Source: an uncultured Lachnospiraceae bacterium
Lineage (GTDB): Bacteria > Bacillota > Clostridia > Lachnospirales > Lachnospiraceae
DNA: 35,227 nt
Direction of reading: 5' to 3'
Assembly: GCA_905199445.1 (NCBI GenBank)
Contig: CAJKGK010000030.1
Location: forward strand, 1 to 35,227
Shown here piece after piece: positions 16,742 through 24,917 of the stretch. Numbering within the stretch: the stretch's first letter is position 1; each line of letters starts with the position of its first letter. The notes beneath the pieces were generated by a model. The model was not told the DNA's origin. It ran no database searches and was given only the letters and a program-made list of their open reading frames with translations. A program made the translations under genes and the position numbers.

Positions 16742-17962
16742 TTATCCCCCCAGTTTCAAATTTGACGATGATGTGATCACAGCCAGAGACAAAATAAAAA
16801 GCAAAACCGCTGTTCCGGCGGCCATAAGCAAAAGTACAATACTGTCCGCTGTTACCCGTATACATTCGGCAACCCGTTCATCAGATACAGGCTGTACAAC
16901 GGCTTCAGCAACTTTGTACATAAGGGCAATGACAACCAGCTTTAAAAGAGGCAGGGCACATAAAATAAGCAGTACGATCACACCGCCTACACCAATGGCA
17001 TTTTTTAAAAGTACACCAGAACCAATGGCGGCCCGCGCGGCGGCATTCATGGCATTGCCAATTCCAGGTATGGCCGAGGACAGCCGCATAAGTAATGACC
17101 CCTTAAAAGAATCAAAAGCCGGAAGCACCAGGCTCTGAATCAGATTCAGCCCCAATGTCAGGCCAAGCACTGTCTTTAAAGACCATGAAATCACCGTCCG
17201 AAGCAGTCCTGCCAGTCTTGAGAGATAATTTTCAGCAGATAAATTATTAATCAAAGACAAAATCAGGTAAATCTGTATTAAATGAATCAGCCCTTTGCAA
17301 ATAAGCCAGTCCACCATGGCGATAGCTAAAACAAACACCGAATAAAAGCCGGAGGCTGATGCCGAGCCTGCTGCAAATGCCACGGCAGCGCAAAAAGCAG
17401 GCATCAGAGCTGACATAAAACTCACCAGAAATTCCAGCATCTGAACCGCAATAGCACTGGCTCCGAAAAATGAAGCGGACAGCATAGAAAATAAAATCAT
17501 ATAGGTTATATAAAATCCAGTCTGGGCCACATAATTTTTCGCAAAAGCAACAGAAAAGCTGGTAAAGACTGCACCGATGACCGCAATAGAGATCATCTGA
17601 AGCAGTGCAGATTTATTGGCAGCGATTTCCAGAAAAATATGTTCATATACATATTGAGACAAACTTTCCACAGAAGCTGTCAGATGACCGGACAAAAGCT
17701 GTCCCACAATTTCTCCGAAAGAAATGGAATATTCCGGCGCAAGACTGTCAATCACCGCCTGAATATCCGAATAATCCGGCTCGTATCCGGACTCATATTC
17801 CATCTCATATTCAGACTCATATTCGAATTCCACGCTTTGCGCCAGGGTGCCGGCCTGTACCGGTTTTGCAATGCAGCCGGCCGTCAGTAAGATCCACAGG
17901 AAAAATACCGGCCATCGCCCATGCCGGCGGACGCCGCTTTGCCCCCACTTTACCCGCCTCAT
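16742..17962 (-). CDS. spoIIIAE: Stage III sporulation protein AE
   Basis: Large polytopic membrane protein of the SpoIIIA complex. A signal-like N-terminus (about residues 17-38, ending near PVQAG) is followed by a short Glu/Tyr repeat (about 45-65, units like EYESEYEMEYES), and then about seven to eight membrane segments. Conserved blocks include LSAENYLSRLAGLLRTVISWSLKT and RLSSAIPGIGNAMNA. 406 aa. Starts by ATGA overlap with spoIIIAD. The Glu/Tyr stretch is not a family hallmark. Confidence 0.95.
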   Translation of the reverse strand: MRRVKWGQSGVRRHGRWPVFFLWILLTAGCIAKPVQAGTLAQSVEFEYESEYEMEYESGYEPDYSDIQAVIDSLAPEYSISFGEIVGQLLSGHLTASVESLSQYVYEHIFLEIAANKSALLQMISIAVIGAVFTSFSVAFAKNYVAQTGFYITYMILFSMLSASFFGASAIAVQMLEFLVSFMSALMPAFCAAVAFAAGSASASGFYSVFVLAIAMVDWLICKGLIHLIQIYLILSLINNLSAENYLSRLAGLLRTVISWSLKTVLGLTLGLNLIQSLVLPAFDSFKGSLLMRLSSAIPGIGNAMNAAARAAIGSGVLLKNAIGVGGVIVLLILCALPLLKLVVIALMYKVAEAVVQPVSDERVAECIRVTADSIVLLLMAAGTAVLLFILSLAVITSSSNLKLGG

Positions 17963-18345
17963 CCTAAAAAGCCACTGATTGTATCCAGCAGTGACATCAG
18001 AATAGGCATACTCATCACGATAATCGTCAGCTTACCGGCCATTTCGATCTGGGAGGCAATGGCGGAAAACCCTGCATCCTTACACATTGAAGAAGAAAAT
18101 TCACATAAATAAGCCACACCAATCACCTTGATTAAAATGGCAATATACTGTCCGTTCATGGCGATATAGCCGCTGATTGATTCAATGGTCTCTATAACCA
18201 CGTCCATTTTCCCCAGAATAAAGAGAAAAATGATCATACCGGTGCCAAGACTTATAAAGCCTGCATACTCCGCCTTCACCTGTTTGAACATCAGGGCAAA
18301 AATCACCGCCACAATTCCAAGAACGGCTACTTTAAATAAGGTCAT
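17959..18345 (-). CDS. spoIIIAD: Stage III sporulation protein AD
   Basis: Small hydrophobic membrane protein of the SpoIIIA complex, 128 aa with three to four membrane segments. The start at 18345 (MTLFKVAVLG) follows a G-rich site and gives the usual size; a longer upstream frame would overlap spoIIIAC and adds unrelated sequence. Conserved residues include KQVKAEYAGFISLGTG and AGFSAIASQIEMAGK. Overlaps spoIIIAE by 4 nt. Confidence 0.94.
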   Translation of the reverse strand: MTLFKVAVLGIVAVIFALMFKQVKAEYAGFISLGTGMIIFLFILGKMDVVIETIESISGYIAMNGQYIAILIKVIGVAYLCEFSSSMCKDAGFSAIASQIEMAGKLTIIVMSMPILMSLLDTISGFLG

Positions 18346-18358
18346 TGCATCGCCCCCA

Positions 18359-18553
18359 CTACAGCGCAAAAAGGTTTCTGATCGTCTCAAATAATTGATA
18401 AATATAAGGCACAATCCATAAAAGAACAAGAATAAGCCCGGCAAGGCTGATCATAAACGCATGCTCATCCCTGCCGGAGTGTTTAAGAACCTGACTTAAA
18501 ATTGTCACCAGTATCCCTACCGCCGCTATTTTAAATATTAAACTTATGCTCAT
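18359..18553 (-). CDS. spoIIIAC: Stage III sporulation protein AC
   Basis: 64-aa protein with two membrane helices around the conserved loop LKHSGRDEHAFMISLAG. The ATG at 18553 is preceded by GGGGTG and matches the family size (about 65-68 aa). It sits between spoIIIAB and spoIIIAD. Paralogy with SpoIIIAD is known in the family and visible in the shared hydrophobic pattern. Confidence 0.94.
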   Translation of the reverse strand: MSISLIFKIAAVGILVTILSQVLKHSGRDEHAFMISLAGLILVLLWIVPYIYQLFETIRNLFAL

Positions 18554-18579
18554 CACATCACCCCGCTTACCAACTGGAG

Positions 18580-19116
18580 TCAGATCAACAAAATGACAAG
18601 AAAAAGTCCGCCAAAAATCCACAGTCCCCCATACACCTTTTTCTGACTGTCATTTTTTTGTGTAAGACCATCGATCTTTCTTTTGAGTGTTTCCATCACC
18701 AGAGACAGGGCATCCAGCTGCATTTTTCTGTCATGGCCGCCAAGGCGGCTGCCCAGCGCTTCAATCAGCCGGATATCCTCAGCTTTTAACGCTGAATCAC
18801 TAAAATGCCTGTCCACACATATCCCCCATATGTCGCCAAGATACTCTCCTTGCCTGAGCCGCTGCCCTACATCCGCAAAAAAAGCCGAAAATCTGGGACC
18901 GGCCGATGCCTCCAACACACGAAAAGCCTCCGGCAGGGGTGTGGATATACAACGGATTTCTCCGGACAGGCGCTGCAGATGATTCCACAGTTCTTCCAGA
19001 TACCGCACCCGCATTTCCATGGAGGCACAGACCAAAAGACTCATCCCCGTACATCCGCCAACAATGAAAAAAACGCCAGCGCATCTAACGACGAAGAAGA
19101 TTACTTCCGAATGCAT
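18580..19116 (-). CDS. spoIIIAB: Stage III sporulation protein AB
   Basis: Membrane-anchored, mostly helical component of the SpoIIIA complex, 178 aa. One N-terminal membrane segment (about residues 5-30), an amphipathic helical body with RVRYLEELWNHLQRLSGEIRC-like and LGSRLGGHDRKMQLDAL blocks, and a C-terminal membrane helix. The start at 19116 (MHSEVIFFVV) follows GGAG; it overlaps the spoIIIAA end by 32 nt. A start 33 nt further upstream is possible but has no better site. Confidence 0.9.
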   Translation of the reverse strand: MHSEVIFFVVRCAGVFFIVGGCTGMSLLVCASMEMRVRYLEELWNHLQRLSGEIRCISTPLPEAFRVLEASAGPRFSAFFADVGQRLRQGEYLGDIWGICVDRHFSDSALKAEDIRLIEALGSRLGGHDRKMQLDALSLVMETLKRKIDGLTQKNDSQKKVYGGLWIFGGLFLVILLI

Positions 19117-20047
19117 CAAACACCGCTCCAATCCGGCCCACATGATCAAGGCCGCCTAAAATTATATAGCGTTCAAAAAGTTTTTCCTCCACAAGCCTGC
19201 GAAGAATTGGACGGGTTTTCAAATCATCCACTGAACTTCCATGAACCGTAGCAATCAGACGGCAGCCGCAGTTCATCACATACCAGATCGCCTCTAAATC
19301 CTCTCGACTGCCCACCTCATCCACCGCAATCACCTGAGGTGACATGGAACGGATAAGCATCATCATGCCCTGAGCCTTTGGGCAGCAGTCCAGTACATCG
19401 GTTCGTATGCCCAGATCATTCTGGGGAATCCCCATATGACAGGCTGCAATTTCAGAACGCTCATCCACCACGCCGACATTTACCCCCTCAGGACCTGTAG
19501 AAATCTGACGCACAATATCCCGAAGTAGTGTTGTCTTTCCACATCTTGGCGGCGATATAATGAGTGTATGAAAAACCTGATGGTTCTTTTTAATATAAGG
19601 CATGACCGGGTCAGCACAGCCTTTAATCTGATGTGCCAGCCTGACATTAATAAAAGATATGTATTTTATATTTTTAATCTTTCCGTCTTCCAGAACAATT
19701 TTTCCGGCAATTCCCACGCGATGACCGCCCTGAATAGTGATAAATCCCTGTCTGATTTCGTCTTCATAGGCATACAGCGAATAACTGCTGATATATTCCA
19801 TTGTTTCCCTGATATGGGCATGGCTGATTAAAAGCGCCCTGGACACATCCTGAGTCATTTTTCCGTCCGCTGTTAAAAATATCTCTTTATGTCTGTAAAT
19901 AATCATCAACGGTGCATTGACTCTTAAACGAATTTCCTGTATTTCATCAAAACAATCCGATACAGCTTCAAAAATCGAACGCAGTTCTCTTGCAAAAATC
20001 TGATTCAGCTGCTGTTTTCTTGCGTCAGACATTTTCACATGATTCAA
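19085..20047 (-). CDS. spoIIIAA: Stage III sporulation protein AA, ATPase
   Basis: Soluble AAA-type ATPase related to secretion ATPases, thought to power the SpoIIIA channel from the mother-cell side. Walker A is PPRCGKTTL (about residues 166-174) and Walker B is VIAVDEVGS (about 235-243). 320 aa. The start is a TTG at 20047, supported by AGGTGAG a few bases upstream; the first in-frame ATG at 20032 has no ribosome site. First gene of the spoIIIA operon. Confidence 0.95.
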   Translation of the reverse strand: MNHVKMSDARKQQLNQIFARELRSIFEAVSDCFDEIQEIRLRVNAPLMIIYRHKEIFLTADGKMTQDVSRALLISHAHIRETMEYISSYSLYAYEDEIRQGFITIQGGHRVGIAGKIVLEDGKIKNIKYISFINVRLAHQIKGCADPVMPYIKKNHQVFHTLIISPPRCGKTTLLRDIVRQISTGPEGVNVGVVDERSEIAACHMGIPQNDLGIRTDVLDCCPKAQGMMMLIRSMSPQVIAVDEVGSREDLEAIWYVMNCGCRLIATVHGSSVDDLKTRPILRRLVEEKLFERYIILGGLDHVGRIGAVFDAFGSNLLRR

Positions 20048-20068
20048 TCATCTCACCTGCCTGCTAAC

Positions 20069-20076
20069 AGTATATG
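20069..20076 (-). promoter_or_regulatory. Possible sigma-E -10 of the spoIIIA operon
   Basis: Minus strand CATATACT differs at one base from the sigma-E -10 pattern CATACANT and lies about 20 nt upstream of spoIIIAA. Bacillus spoIIIA is sigma-E dependent. The region 14 nt further upstream (TTCTTTTT) is only a poor -35 match, so support is weak. Confidence 0.3.
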
Positions 20077-20088
20077 CATAAACCCCAT

Positions 20089-20141
20089 TAAAAAGAACGG
20101 GCGGAGCATACAGGAGAATAAAAACCCTGTATACTCCGCCC
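20089..20141 (-). terminator. Intrinsic terminator after the DUF4097 gene
   Basis: Minus strand GGGCGGAGTATACAGG pairs with CCTGTATGCTCCGCCC around a short loop and is followed by GTTCTTTTTAA. It lies about 55 bp beyond the DUF4097 stop and insulates spoIIIA from the PadR operon. Confidence 0.85.
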
Positions 20142-20196
20142 TCACGGGTTATTATGAATTTGTTCCGCCCACTGCCTTATTATCAATCAGGCGGCC

Positions 20197-21108
20197 TTAT
20201 TCCTCAAAATAAACTTCTACGTTTCCGCCGTCACAGGATGCTTCAAACCGATACTGTGCCGTCGTATTTTCAATTTTTTTAGTGCCCGGCAGACCGGAAA
20301 ATTCGTAATCGCCAATTTGAATATGTCCAAGATCACATTCTACAACGTAATTAAAATCCATTTCCGGCTGATTAAAGGTGGCCAGGATCTGTCCCAAATC
20401 ACATTCCAGTGTTACGTTACCGCTGACTGTGCCGTCAAAGTTGACTGACCCTGCATCACAAGACAGCTGCAGCTGCTTTGTCTGATGGCCTATAACACCG
20501 ATTTCTCCCTGATCCACCTCAAACTCGCTGTAATTTGCAGCCAAAGTTTCTGTCATATATAACTGGCCCATATCCACCTGAGCGCAGATCTGATCGGCCT
20601 GTACACCGGCAATATCCATAGTGCCCATCCCAATTTCCAACTGTACTTTATCAAAATTCATATCCAATGGAACATAAATATAGATATTCGGCTCTGCTTC
20701 CTGAAAGAACAGACCTTCCCCATCCATCTCAATTCTAAGTGTGCGCCCCTCCATCCGGCAATTTAAATGGTTGCCTGTATTTTCTATTTCCACACGAATC
20801 TCATCCGTGTCTTCCTCAACAATCTGAAGCTGCCCCATATCCAGCTCCACATCCAGAGAGGAAACATCTTCACGCTCAAAAATATACAAATCACCTTCCG
20901 GTGATTCAGCTTCTTGCTGACTGCTGTCAAAAACATCCATTTTTTCTTCCACGGTATACCAGAATTTTTTAAGTCTGTCATCCACTTTAAGCTGTTGTAC
21001 ATCATCCGTACCGGCTCCCAGAGCCGCACCTGCGATGCAAAAAACAATTCCCAGTCCAGCCAAAACACCGCAAACTGTAAAAATAATTTTCGTCGGCATT
21101 TTTTTCAT
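20197..21108 (-). CDS. DUF4097-family membrane-anchored beta-repeat protein
   Basis: 303 aa. An N-terminal membrane segment (about residues 7-32) is followed by a predicted extracytoplasmic domain of short repeating beta strands, with recurrent D-x-G-x-[IV] units (LDVELDMGQLQIV, QVDMGQLYM, ECDLGQILATF, ECDLGHIQI). This is the DUF4097 (LiaF/adhesin-like) pattern. The function is not established. It overlaps the preceding HAAS gene by ATGA and has AAAGGAGG before its ATG. It is the last gene of a PadR-HAAS-DUF4097 operon, a layout recurrent in Firmicutes and associated with envelope-stress-type modules (inference). Confidence 0.8.
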   Translation of the reverse strand: MKKMPTKIIFTVCGVLAGLGIVFCIAGAALGAGTDDVQQLKVDDRLKKFWYTVEEKMDVFDSSQQEAESPEGDLYIFEREDVSSLDVELDMGQLQIVEEDTDEIRVEIENTGNHLNCRMEGRTLRIEMDGEGLFFQEAEPNIYIYVPLDMNFDKVQLEIGMGTMDIAGVQADQICAQVDMGQLYMTETLAANYSEFEVDQGEIGVIGHQTKQLQLSCDAGSVNFDGTVSGNVTLECDLGQILATFNQPEMDFNYVVECDLGHIQIGDYEFSGLPGTKKIENTTAQYRFEASCDGGNVEVYFEE

Positions 21109-21890
21109 TCTTTACGGCCTCCTTTCCCAAAAAGTCCTCGACAAAAGCTGACTACAGCCCGGATAAGCAAGGGAAGTACCCTTGTGCAAAGCCATACACA
21201 AAAAGCAACGAATAAAATTCCCAATGCAAGTAAAATCAGACCTGCACCAATAGCAAACATACCGCTGCCTGGAACGCCAAACACAATCACAGCACCGGTA
21301 ACGACCACGGCCATACCGGCAATGCCAAAGCACAGGCCTAAAATTCCCCAGATAACAAAAAATATACCGATCGTAGCCATCACACTGAGAACGACTGCGC
21401 CCAATGCACCGATAAGAGGAAGCCCAAGAGGAATGATAACCAGACAAAACAACGCAATCCATCCGATCCTGGCACCTGTACTCAAATCTTTAAACCGACG
21501 GCGTCCATCATTTTTCCTGCCGGTCTCACCTGCCTCGGCATCGCTGCCCCCATAACTACTCTGACCTTCCGCCTGTCTGTGTTTTCCATCTTTTTGCTTT
21601 GTAACCGGCGGCATAAATAATACGCCAGGCACATGTCTGTCTCTGGAAGATCCTTTAGATTCATATCCCTGCTCAGTGAAAACGCCGTCTCTGCCATCCA
21701 CAGACATTCCGTATAAAATACTTTCAGCCACCTGTCCCGGACTGCCCAATTTTTCAATCACAGCGGCCTCATTCTCCGGTCCTGCATCATCAAAATAGTC
21801 ATTATAATACATCAGCGCTTCTTCACGTTCACTTTCAGGCAGGCCCGACAACAGGCCTTCCAGTTTTTCCAAAAATTCCTTCCGGTTCAT
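21105..21890 (-). CDS. HAAS domain (DUF1700) membrane protein
   Basis: 261 aa. The N-terminal HAAS/DUF1700 domain covers about residues 1-80: NRKEFLEKLEGLLSGLPESE, then a YYNDYFDDAGPENE segment and VIEKLGSPGQVAESIL. A hydrophilic linker follows to about 150, and then several Gly-rich membrane helices to a basic C-terminus. The start at 21890 is set by a purine-rich GGGAGGGGAG site and by TAATG coupling with the padR stop. HAAS proteins usually sit next to PadR regulators and are thought to work with them. The function is unproven. Confidence 0.85.
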   Translation of the reverse strand: MNRKEFLEKLEGLLSGLPESEREEALMYYNDYFDDAGPENEAAVIEKLGSPGQVAESILYGMSVDGRDGVFTEQGYESKGSSRDRHVPGVLFMPPVTKQKDGKHRQAEGQSSYGGSDAEAGETGRKNDGRRRFKDLSTGARIGWIALFCLVIIPLGLPLIGALGAVVLSVMATIGIFFVIWGILGLCFGIAGMAVVVTGAVIVFGVPGSGMFAIGAGLILLALGILFVAFCVWLCTRVLPLLIRAVVSFCRGLFGKGGRKE

Positions 21891-22210
21891 TAGCGCTCCC
21901 CTCCCTGTAAAATCATTGAAATTTTGGACGAATAAATTTCCCATTCTGAGATATACAGTCCCAGCTGAGCCCAGCCCTGCTGCGTCAACTTATAATATCT
22001 CCGGTTCCGCCCGCCAAACTGAACATCATAGGTCTCCAGACAATTATCCTTTTGCAGACGCCGCAGCACCGGATAAAGGGTTGACTCTGAAATCTCTATG
22101 ACGTCCCGGACATCCTGTGTGATTTTGTAACCATAGGTTCCGTCCTGTTCCTTGGACACAACGGCCAGAACAATAGCATCCAGCAGCGCTGCTCCGGTGT
22201 TAAAAACCAT
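21890..22210 (-). CDS. PadR-family transcriptional regulator
   Basis: 106 aa winged-helix regulator of the short PadR class. Hallmarks are LLDAIVLAVVS, YGYKITQDV, ESTLYPVLRRLQKDNCLETYD and RRYYKLTQQGW. The start at 22210 follows AAGGAG by about 8 nt. It is first in the operon and probably represses it; AT-rich direct repeats lie between its promoter and start. The ligand is unknown; PadR proteins often respond to phenolic or membrane-active compounds. Confidence 0.92.
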   Translation of the reverse strand: MVFNTGAALLDAIVLAVVSKEQDGTYGYKITQDVRDVIEISESTLYPVLRRLQKDNCLETYDVQFGGRNRRYYKLTQQGWAQLGLYISEWEIYSSKISMILQGGER

Positions 22211-22288
22211 GAAATCACTCCTTATCATCACCACATATCCCGGAATTATCCGTTAATATCTGGTATAATTTATAATATTATTCAGCTA

Positions 22289-22330
22289 CATATATTATTT
22301 AAACTCATATATTATATTTCATATAATATA
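22289..22330. repeat. AT-rich direct repeats, candidate PadR operator
   Basis: CATATATTAT occurs at 22289-22298 and again at 22306-22315, 17 bp apart. A related CATATAATATA follows at 22320-22330. The copies lie just downstream of and overlapping the -10 of the padR promoter, where a repressor would block initiation. Binding is an inference; AT-rich DNA produces such repeats easily. Confidence 0.4.
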
Positions 22331-22351
22331 GTATTCTGTCCAATATGTCAA
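22323..22351 (-). promoter_or_regulatory. Sigma-A promoter of the padR operon
   Basis: Minus strand TTGACA (22351-22346), 17 nt, TATTAT (22328-22323). The -35 begins directly after the T-run of the preceding terminator. The leader to padR is about 110 nt. Confidence 0.75.
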
Positions 22352-22352
22352 C

Positions 22353-22406
22353 AAAAAAATCTGTCCGACGCCCACAACATAACCCATGGGTTTCAGACAG
22401 ATTTTT
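22353..22406 (-). terminator. Intrinsic terminator after the phospholipase D-like gene
   Basis: Minus strand AAAAATCTGTCTGA pairs with TCGGACAGATTTTT, with an inner AACCC/GGGTT palindrome, and is followed by a run of T. It lies about 60 bp beyond the gene's stop. Confidence 0.85.
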
Positions 22407-22467
22407 ATTTTTAATTACATTTCAAAACCGTTTTCCCGGATCACCCTCTGATACCAGCAGGCCGATC

Positions 22468-23919
22468 TTATATTAAACATCGAAACGGTGTCAGCACCAC
22501 ACCCAGAATTTTAAAAATAATCTTTTTAAGTGCCGGTGCCTCCTGAGGCGTCACATGGGCAGGTGTATCATATTCTGTAGCGGAAATCACCCTGCGGCTG
22601 TCATACTCCATGGCGTCCATATACCCGGTCAGCTCATTGGCTATATCCTCGCTTTTAACAAGCAGCATCAGTTCTGTATCCATATATGTACTTCTAAGGT
22701 CCAGATTATAGGAACCCACAATGGCCACATCATCATCAATCACAATGGATTTTCCGTGATAAGATGTTCCGCCCTCATATTCATACATCTCAACACCGGT
22801 ATTAATTAAATGCTTTTTATTTTTCAGGTAATCACTGGATGCCACCACATTATCTCCGTTGCCCACGGAATTAATAAGCATCCGGACTTCCGGAACCGTA
22901 CTGCTGATTTTTTTCAGGGTATCATACATATAATCATTACATACCGCATACGGGGTATGAATGATCACCTGCGTATCGGCTTCAAGCATAAGTCTTGACA
23001 GTTTTTCAAAAACCAGAGGTTCCTTGCCGTAGATACCGGTCTGGCCTGAAATCAGATGAACCCCCTTTGTAGGCTTCGTCACAGCCGCATAATCAAAGGA
23101 TTCAAATAAATATCCATAATTGGTTTTAAGATTCTCATAACGATTTTCCAGCAGTGCCAGCATTTCTCTGACATCCTGTTTGTCTCTCAGACTTTCATCA
23201 TCATGAAAGGTCTGACATACATCCAGATTCCAGACACTGTGAAAATAATCTTCCACCTCATGCAGAGAACTTTGGGCACCTGTTTTATAAATAAGCATTT
23301 CCCGGTCAAAACTTTTGCCGTCTGTTTCATAGTCCCCGATAAAATAATCAAAGGTATTGCGTCCGCCTAAAATATAAGCCATTTCATCCACAATCACATA
23401 CTTATCATGCATACGCCCCTGGGTCTTCCACGGCATCCAGATCTTTAAAGGATTATAGACCCTCAATTCAATATTCGGATGTGACGAAACGGCATAAAAC
23501 AGAGGTCTGCCCTCCATCCTCAAAAAAGCGCTGATGCCGTCCACCAGAATCTGTACCTTCACGCCTTCATCGGCTTTGTGAAGCAGGACGGACATCAGAT
23601 CTTTCGTACTTTCACCGTCACGGATATCAAAGCTGGATAAAATAATCCGATCCTTTGCCATATTCATCATCCGTATACGTTCTTCCCAGGCACTTGTATT
23701 CGTTTCAAGAATCATGGCCCGATCACCTGACGTCTCCGCCTCCAGCATAGCCTTGGCGGACCAGCCCCCAAGGTTGGGATCACTGATCTTTTTGTAAATA
23801 ATAAAAGGCGCCACTGCCCCTATAAGCAAATAAAGAAAAGTCAGTAAAACAACGATAAATATACATACGCCCCAGTGTTTTCTGGCAAATCTTCCAGCAC
23901 CCAATAAAACTTTTTTCAT
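22468..23919 (-). CDS. Membrane-anchored phospholipase D-like protein with two HKD motifs
   Basis: 483 aa. One N-terminal membrane segment (about residues 17-42), then two PLD repeats: HDKYVIVD (His171, Lys173, Asp178) followed by GGRN, and HGKSIVID (His388, Lys390, Asp395) followed by GSYN. Both HxKx4D motifs are intact, so the enzyme is probably active as a phosphatidyltransferase or phosphodiesterase. It resembles cardiolipin synthases but has only one clear membrane helix instead of the usual N-terminal pair, so the substrate stays open. GAGGG precedes the ATG. It stands alone, with its own terminator. Confidence 0.85.
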   Translation of the reverse strand: MKKVLLGAGRFARKHWGVCIFIVVLLTFLYLLIGAVAPFIIYKKISDPNLGGWSAKAMLEAETSGDRAMILETNTSAWEERIRMMNMAKDRIILSSFDIRDGESTKDLMSVLLHKADEGVKVQILVDGISAFLRMEGRPLFYAVSSHPNIELRVYNPLKIWMPWKTQGRMHDKYVIVDEMAYILGGRNTFDYFIGDYETDGKSFDREMLIYKTGAQSSLHEVEDYFHSVWNLDVCQTFHDDESLRDKQDVREMLALLENRYENLKTNYGYLFESFDYAAVTKPTKGVHLISGQTGIYGKEPLVFEKLSRLMLEADTQVIIHTPYAVCNDYMYDTLKKISSTVPEVRMLINSVGNGDNVVASSDYLKNKKHLINTGVEMYEYEGGTSYHGKSIVIDDDVAIVGSYNLDLRSTYMDTELMLLVKSEDIANELTGYMDAMEYDSRRVISATEYDTPAHVTPQEAPALKKIIFKILGVVLTPFRCLI

Positions 23920-24104
23920 GTATATTCCCTCACTTTCATCTTTACCTTATTCCTTATAACCATAAAAGTCAATCTGCTAAACAGATTTTTCAGTCAATTT
24001 ACATTTTTTTAATATTTTCTACAGGATTTTCTCTGTTTCTTTTTATTTTTAGGTATGCAATCAATGAATCCCCGGGAAATCATATAAGATTTTTTAAAAA
24101 GTAG

Positions 24105-24133
24105 TTGAAAAAAATCCCTTTATTATTTATACT
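24105..24133 (+). promoter_or_regulatory. Sigma-A promoter of efp
   Basis: TTGAAA (24105-24110), 17 nt, TATACT (24128-24133), ending about 50 bp upstream of the efp ATG. The transcription start would fall inside the first unit of the tandem repeat. The region 23940-24100 upstream is AT-rich and holds no gene. Confidence 0.7.
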
Positions 24134-24169
24134 ATAAGAAGTTGAAAAATACTATAAGAAGTTGAAAAA
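24130..24169 (+). repeat. Tandem 20-bp repeat in the efp leader
   Basis: Two identical adjoining copies of TACTATAAGAAGTTGAAAAA (24130-24149 and 24150-24169). The first overlaps the -10 and predicted transcription start; the second runs directly into the GGAGG ribosome site at 24170. Confidence 0.95.
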
Positions 24170-24183
24170 GGAGGATTTCATAT

Positions 24184-24741
24184 ATGGTATCCGCAGGAGA
24201 TTTCAGAAACGGTTTAACAATCGAATTTGAAGGAAACGTTTATCAGGTTATTGAATTCCAGCATGTAAAGCCCGGTAAAGGTGCTGCTTTTGTTCGTACA
24301 AAATTAAAAAATATCAAAAACGGCGGTATCGTCGAAAAAACATTCAGACCAACAGAAAAATGTCCTCAGGCCCATATCGACAGAGCTGATATGCAGTATT
24401 TATACACAGATGGCGATTTATATTACTTCATGGATGTAGAGACATTCGACCAGATCGCATTAAATTCTGACGCAATCGGTGATTCTTTAAAATTCGTTAA
24501 AGAAAACGATATGGTGAAGATGCTTTCCCACAACGGTGACGTATTCTCTGTAGAACCGCCATTATTTGTTGAACTTGTTGTAACTGACACAGAGCCTGGA
24601 TTCAAAGGTGACACTTCCACAGGTGCTACAAAACCATGTACAGTAGAAACAGGCGCACTTGTTTATGTTCCGCTTTTTGTTGAAATCGATGACAAAATCA
24701 AAATCGATACAAGAACCGGCGAATACCTTTCCAGAGTATAA
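24184..24741 (+). CDS. efp: Translation elongation factor P
   Basis: Rescues ribosomes stalled at polyproline stretches. 185 aa with three beta-barrel domains. The tip of domain I reads PGKGAAFVRTKLKN with Lys32, the residue that is modified in many bacteria; which modification occurs here is not visible. The C-terminus ends with the conserved IKIDTRTGEYLSRV. GGAGG lies 9 nt before the ATG. It is near spoIIIA as in Bacillus, but separated by the PadR and PLD genes and in the opposite orientation to them. It forms its own unit with promoter and terminator. Confidence 0.98.
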   Translation: MVSAGDFRNGLTIEFEGNVYQVIEFQHVKPGKGAAFVRTKLKNIKNGGIVEKTFRPTEKCPQAHIDRADMQYLYTDGDLYYFMDVETFDQIALNSDAIGDSLKFVKENDMVKMLSHNGDVFSVEPPLFVELVVTDTEPGFKGDTSTGATKPCTVETGALVYVPLFVEIDDKIKIDTRTGEYLSRV

Positions 24742-24776
24742 TATAGGCTTTAATAAAAACAGACTTCGCCTATTTA

Positions 24777-24820
24777 GCTCCCCTAACCCCTCATCTCTGA
24801 GACGTTAGGGGAGCCTTTTT
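24777..24820 (+). terminator. Intrinsic terminator after efp
   Basis: GCTCCCCTAAC pairs with GTTAGGGGAGC across 16 nt and is followed by CTTTTTG. It lies about 35 bp after the efp stop. Positions 24823-24917 show no further feature. Confidence 0.9.
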
Positions 24821-24917
24821 GTTTCGTTTTACTGTATTACTGAAAGATCATTCCCGCTCCCCTTGCTTTAAAAGTCGGATTGCGACAGTCAAATACCATA
24901 GATCGGTCAATGTCGGA

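Noticed and set aside
22261..22330. CRISPR-like AT-rich repeats
   Set aside because: Units are 10 bp with 7-bp gaps, far too short for a CRISPR array, and no cas genes are present.
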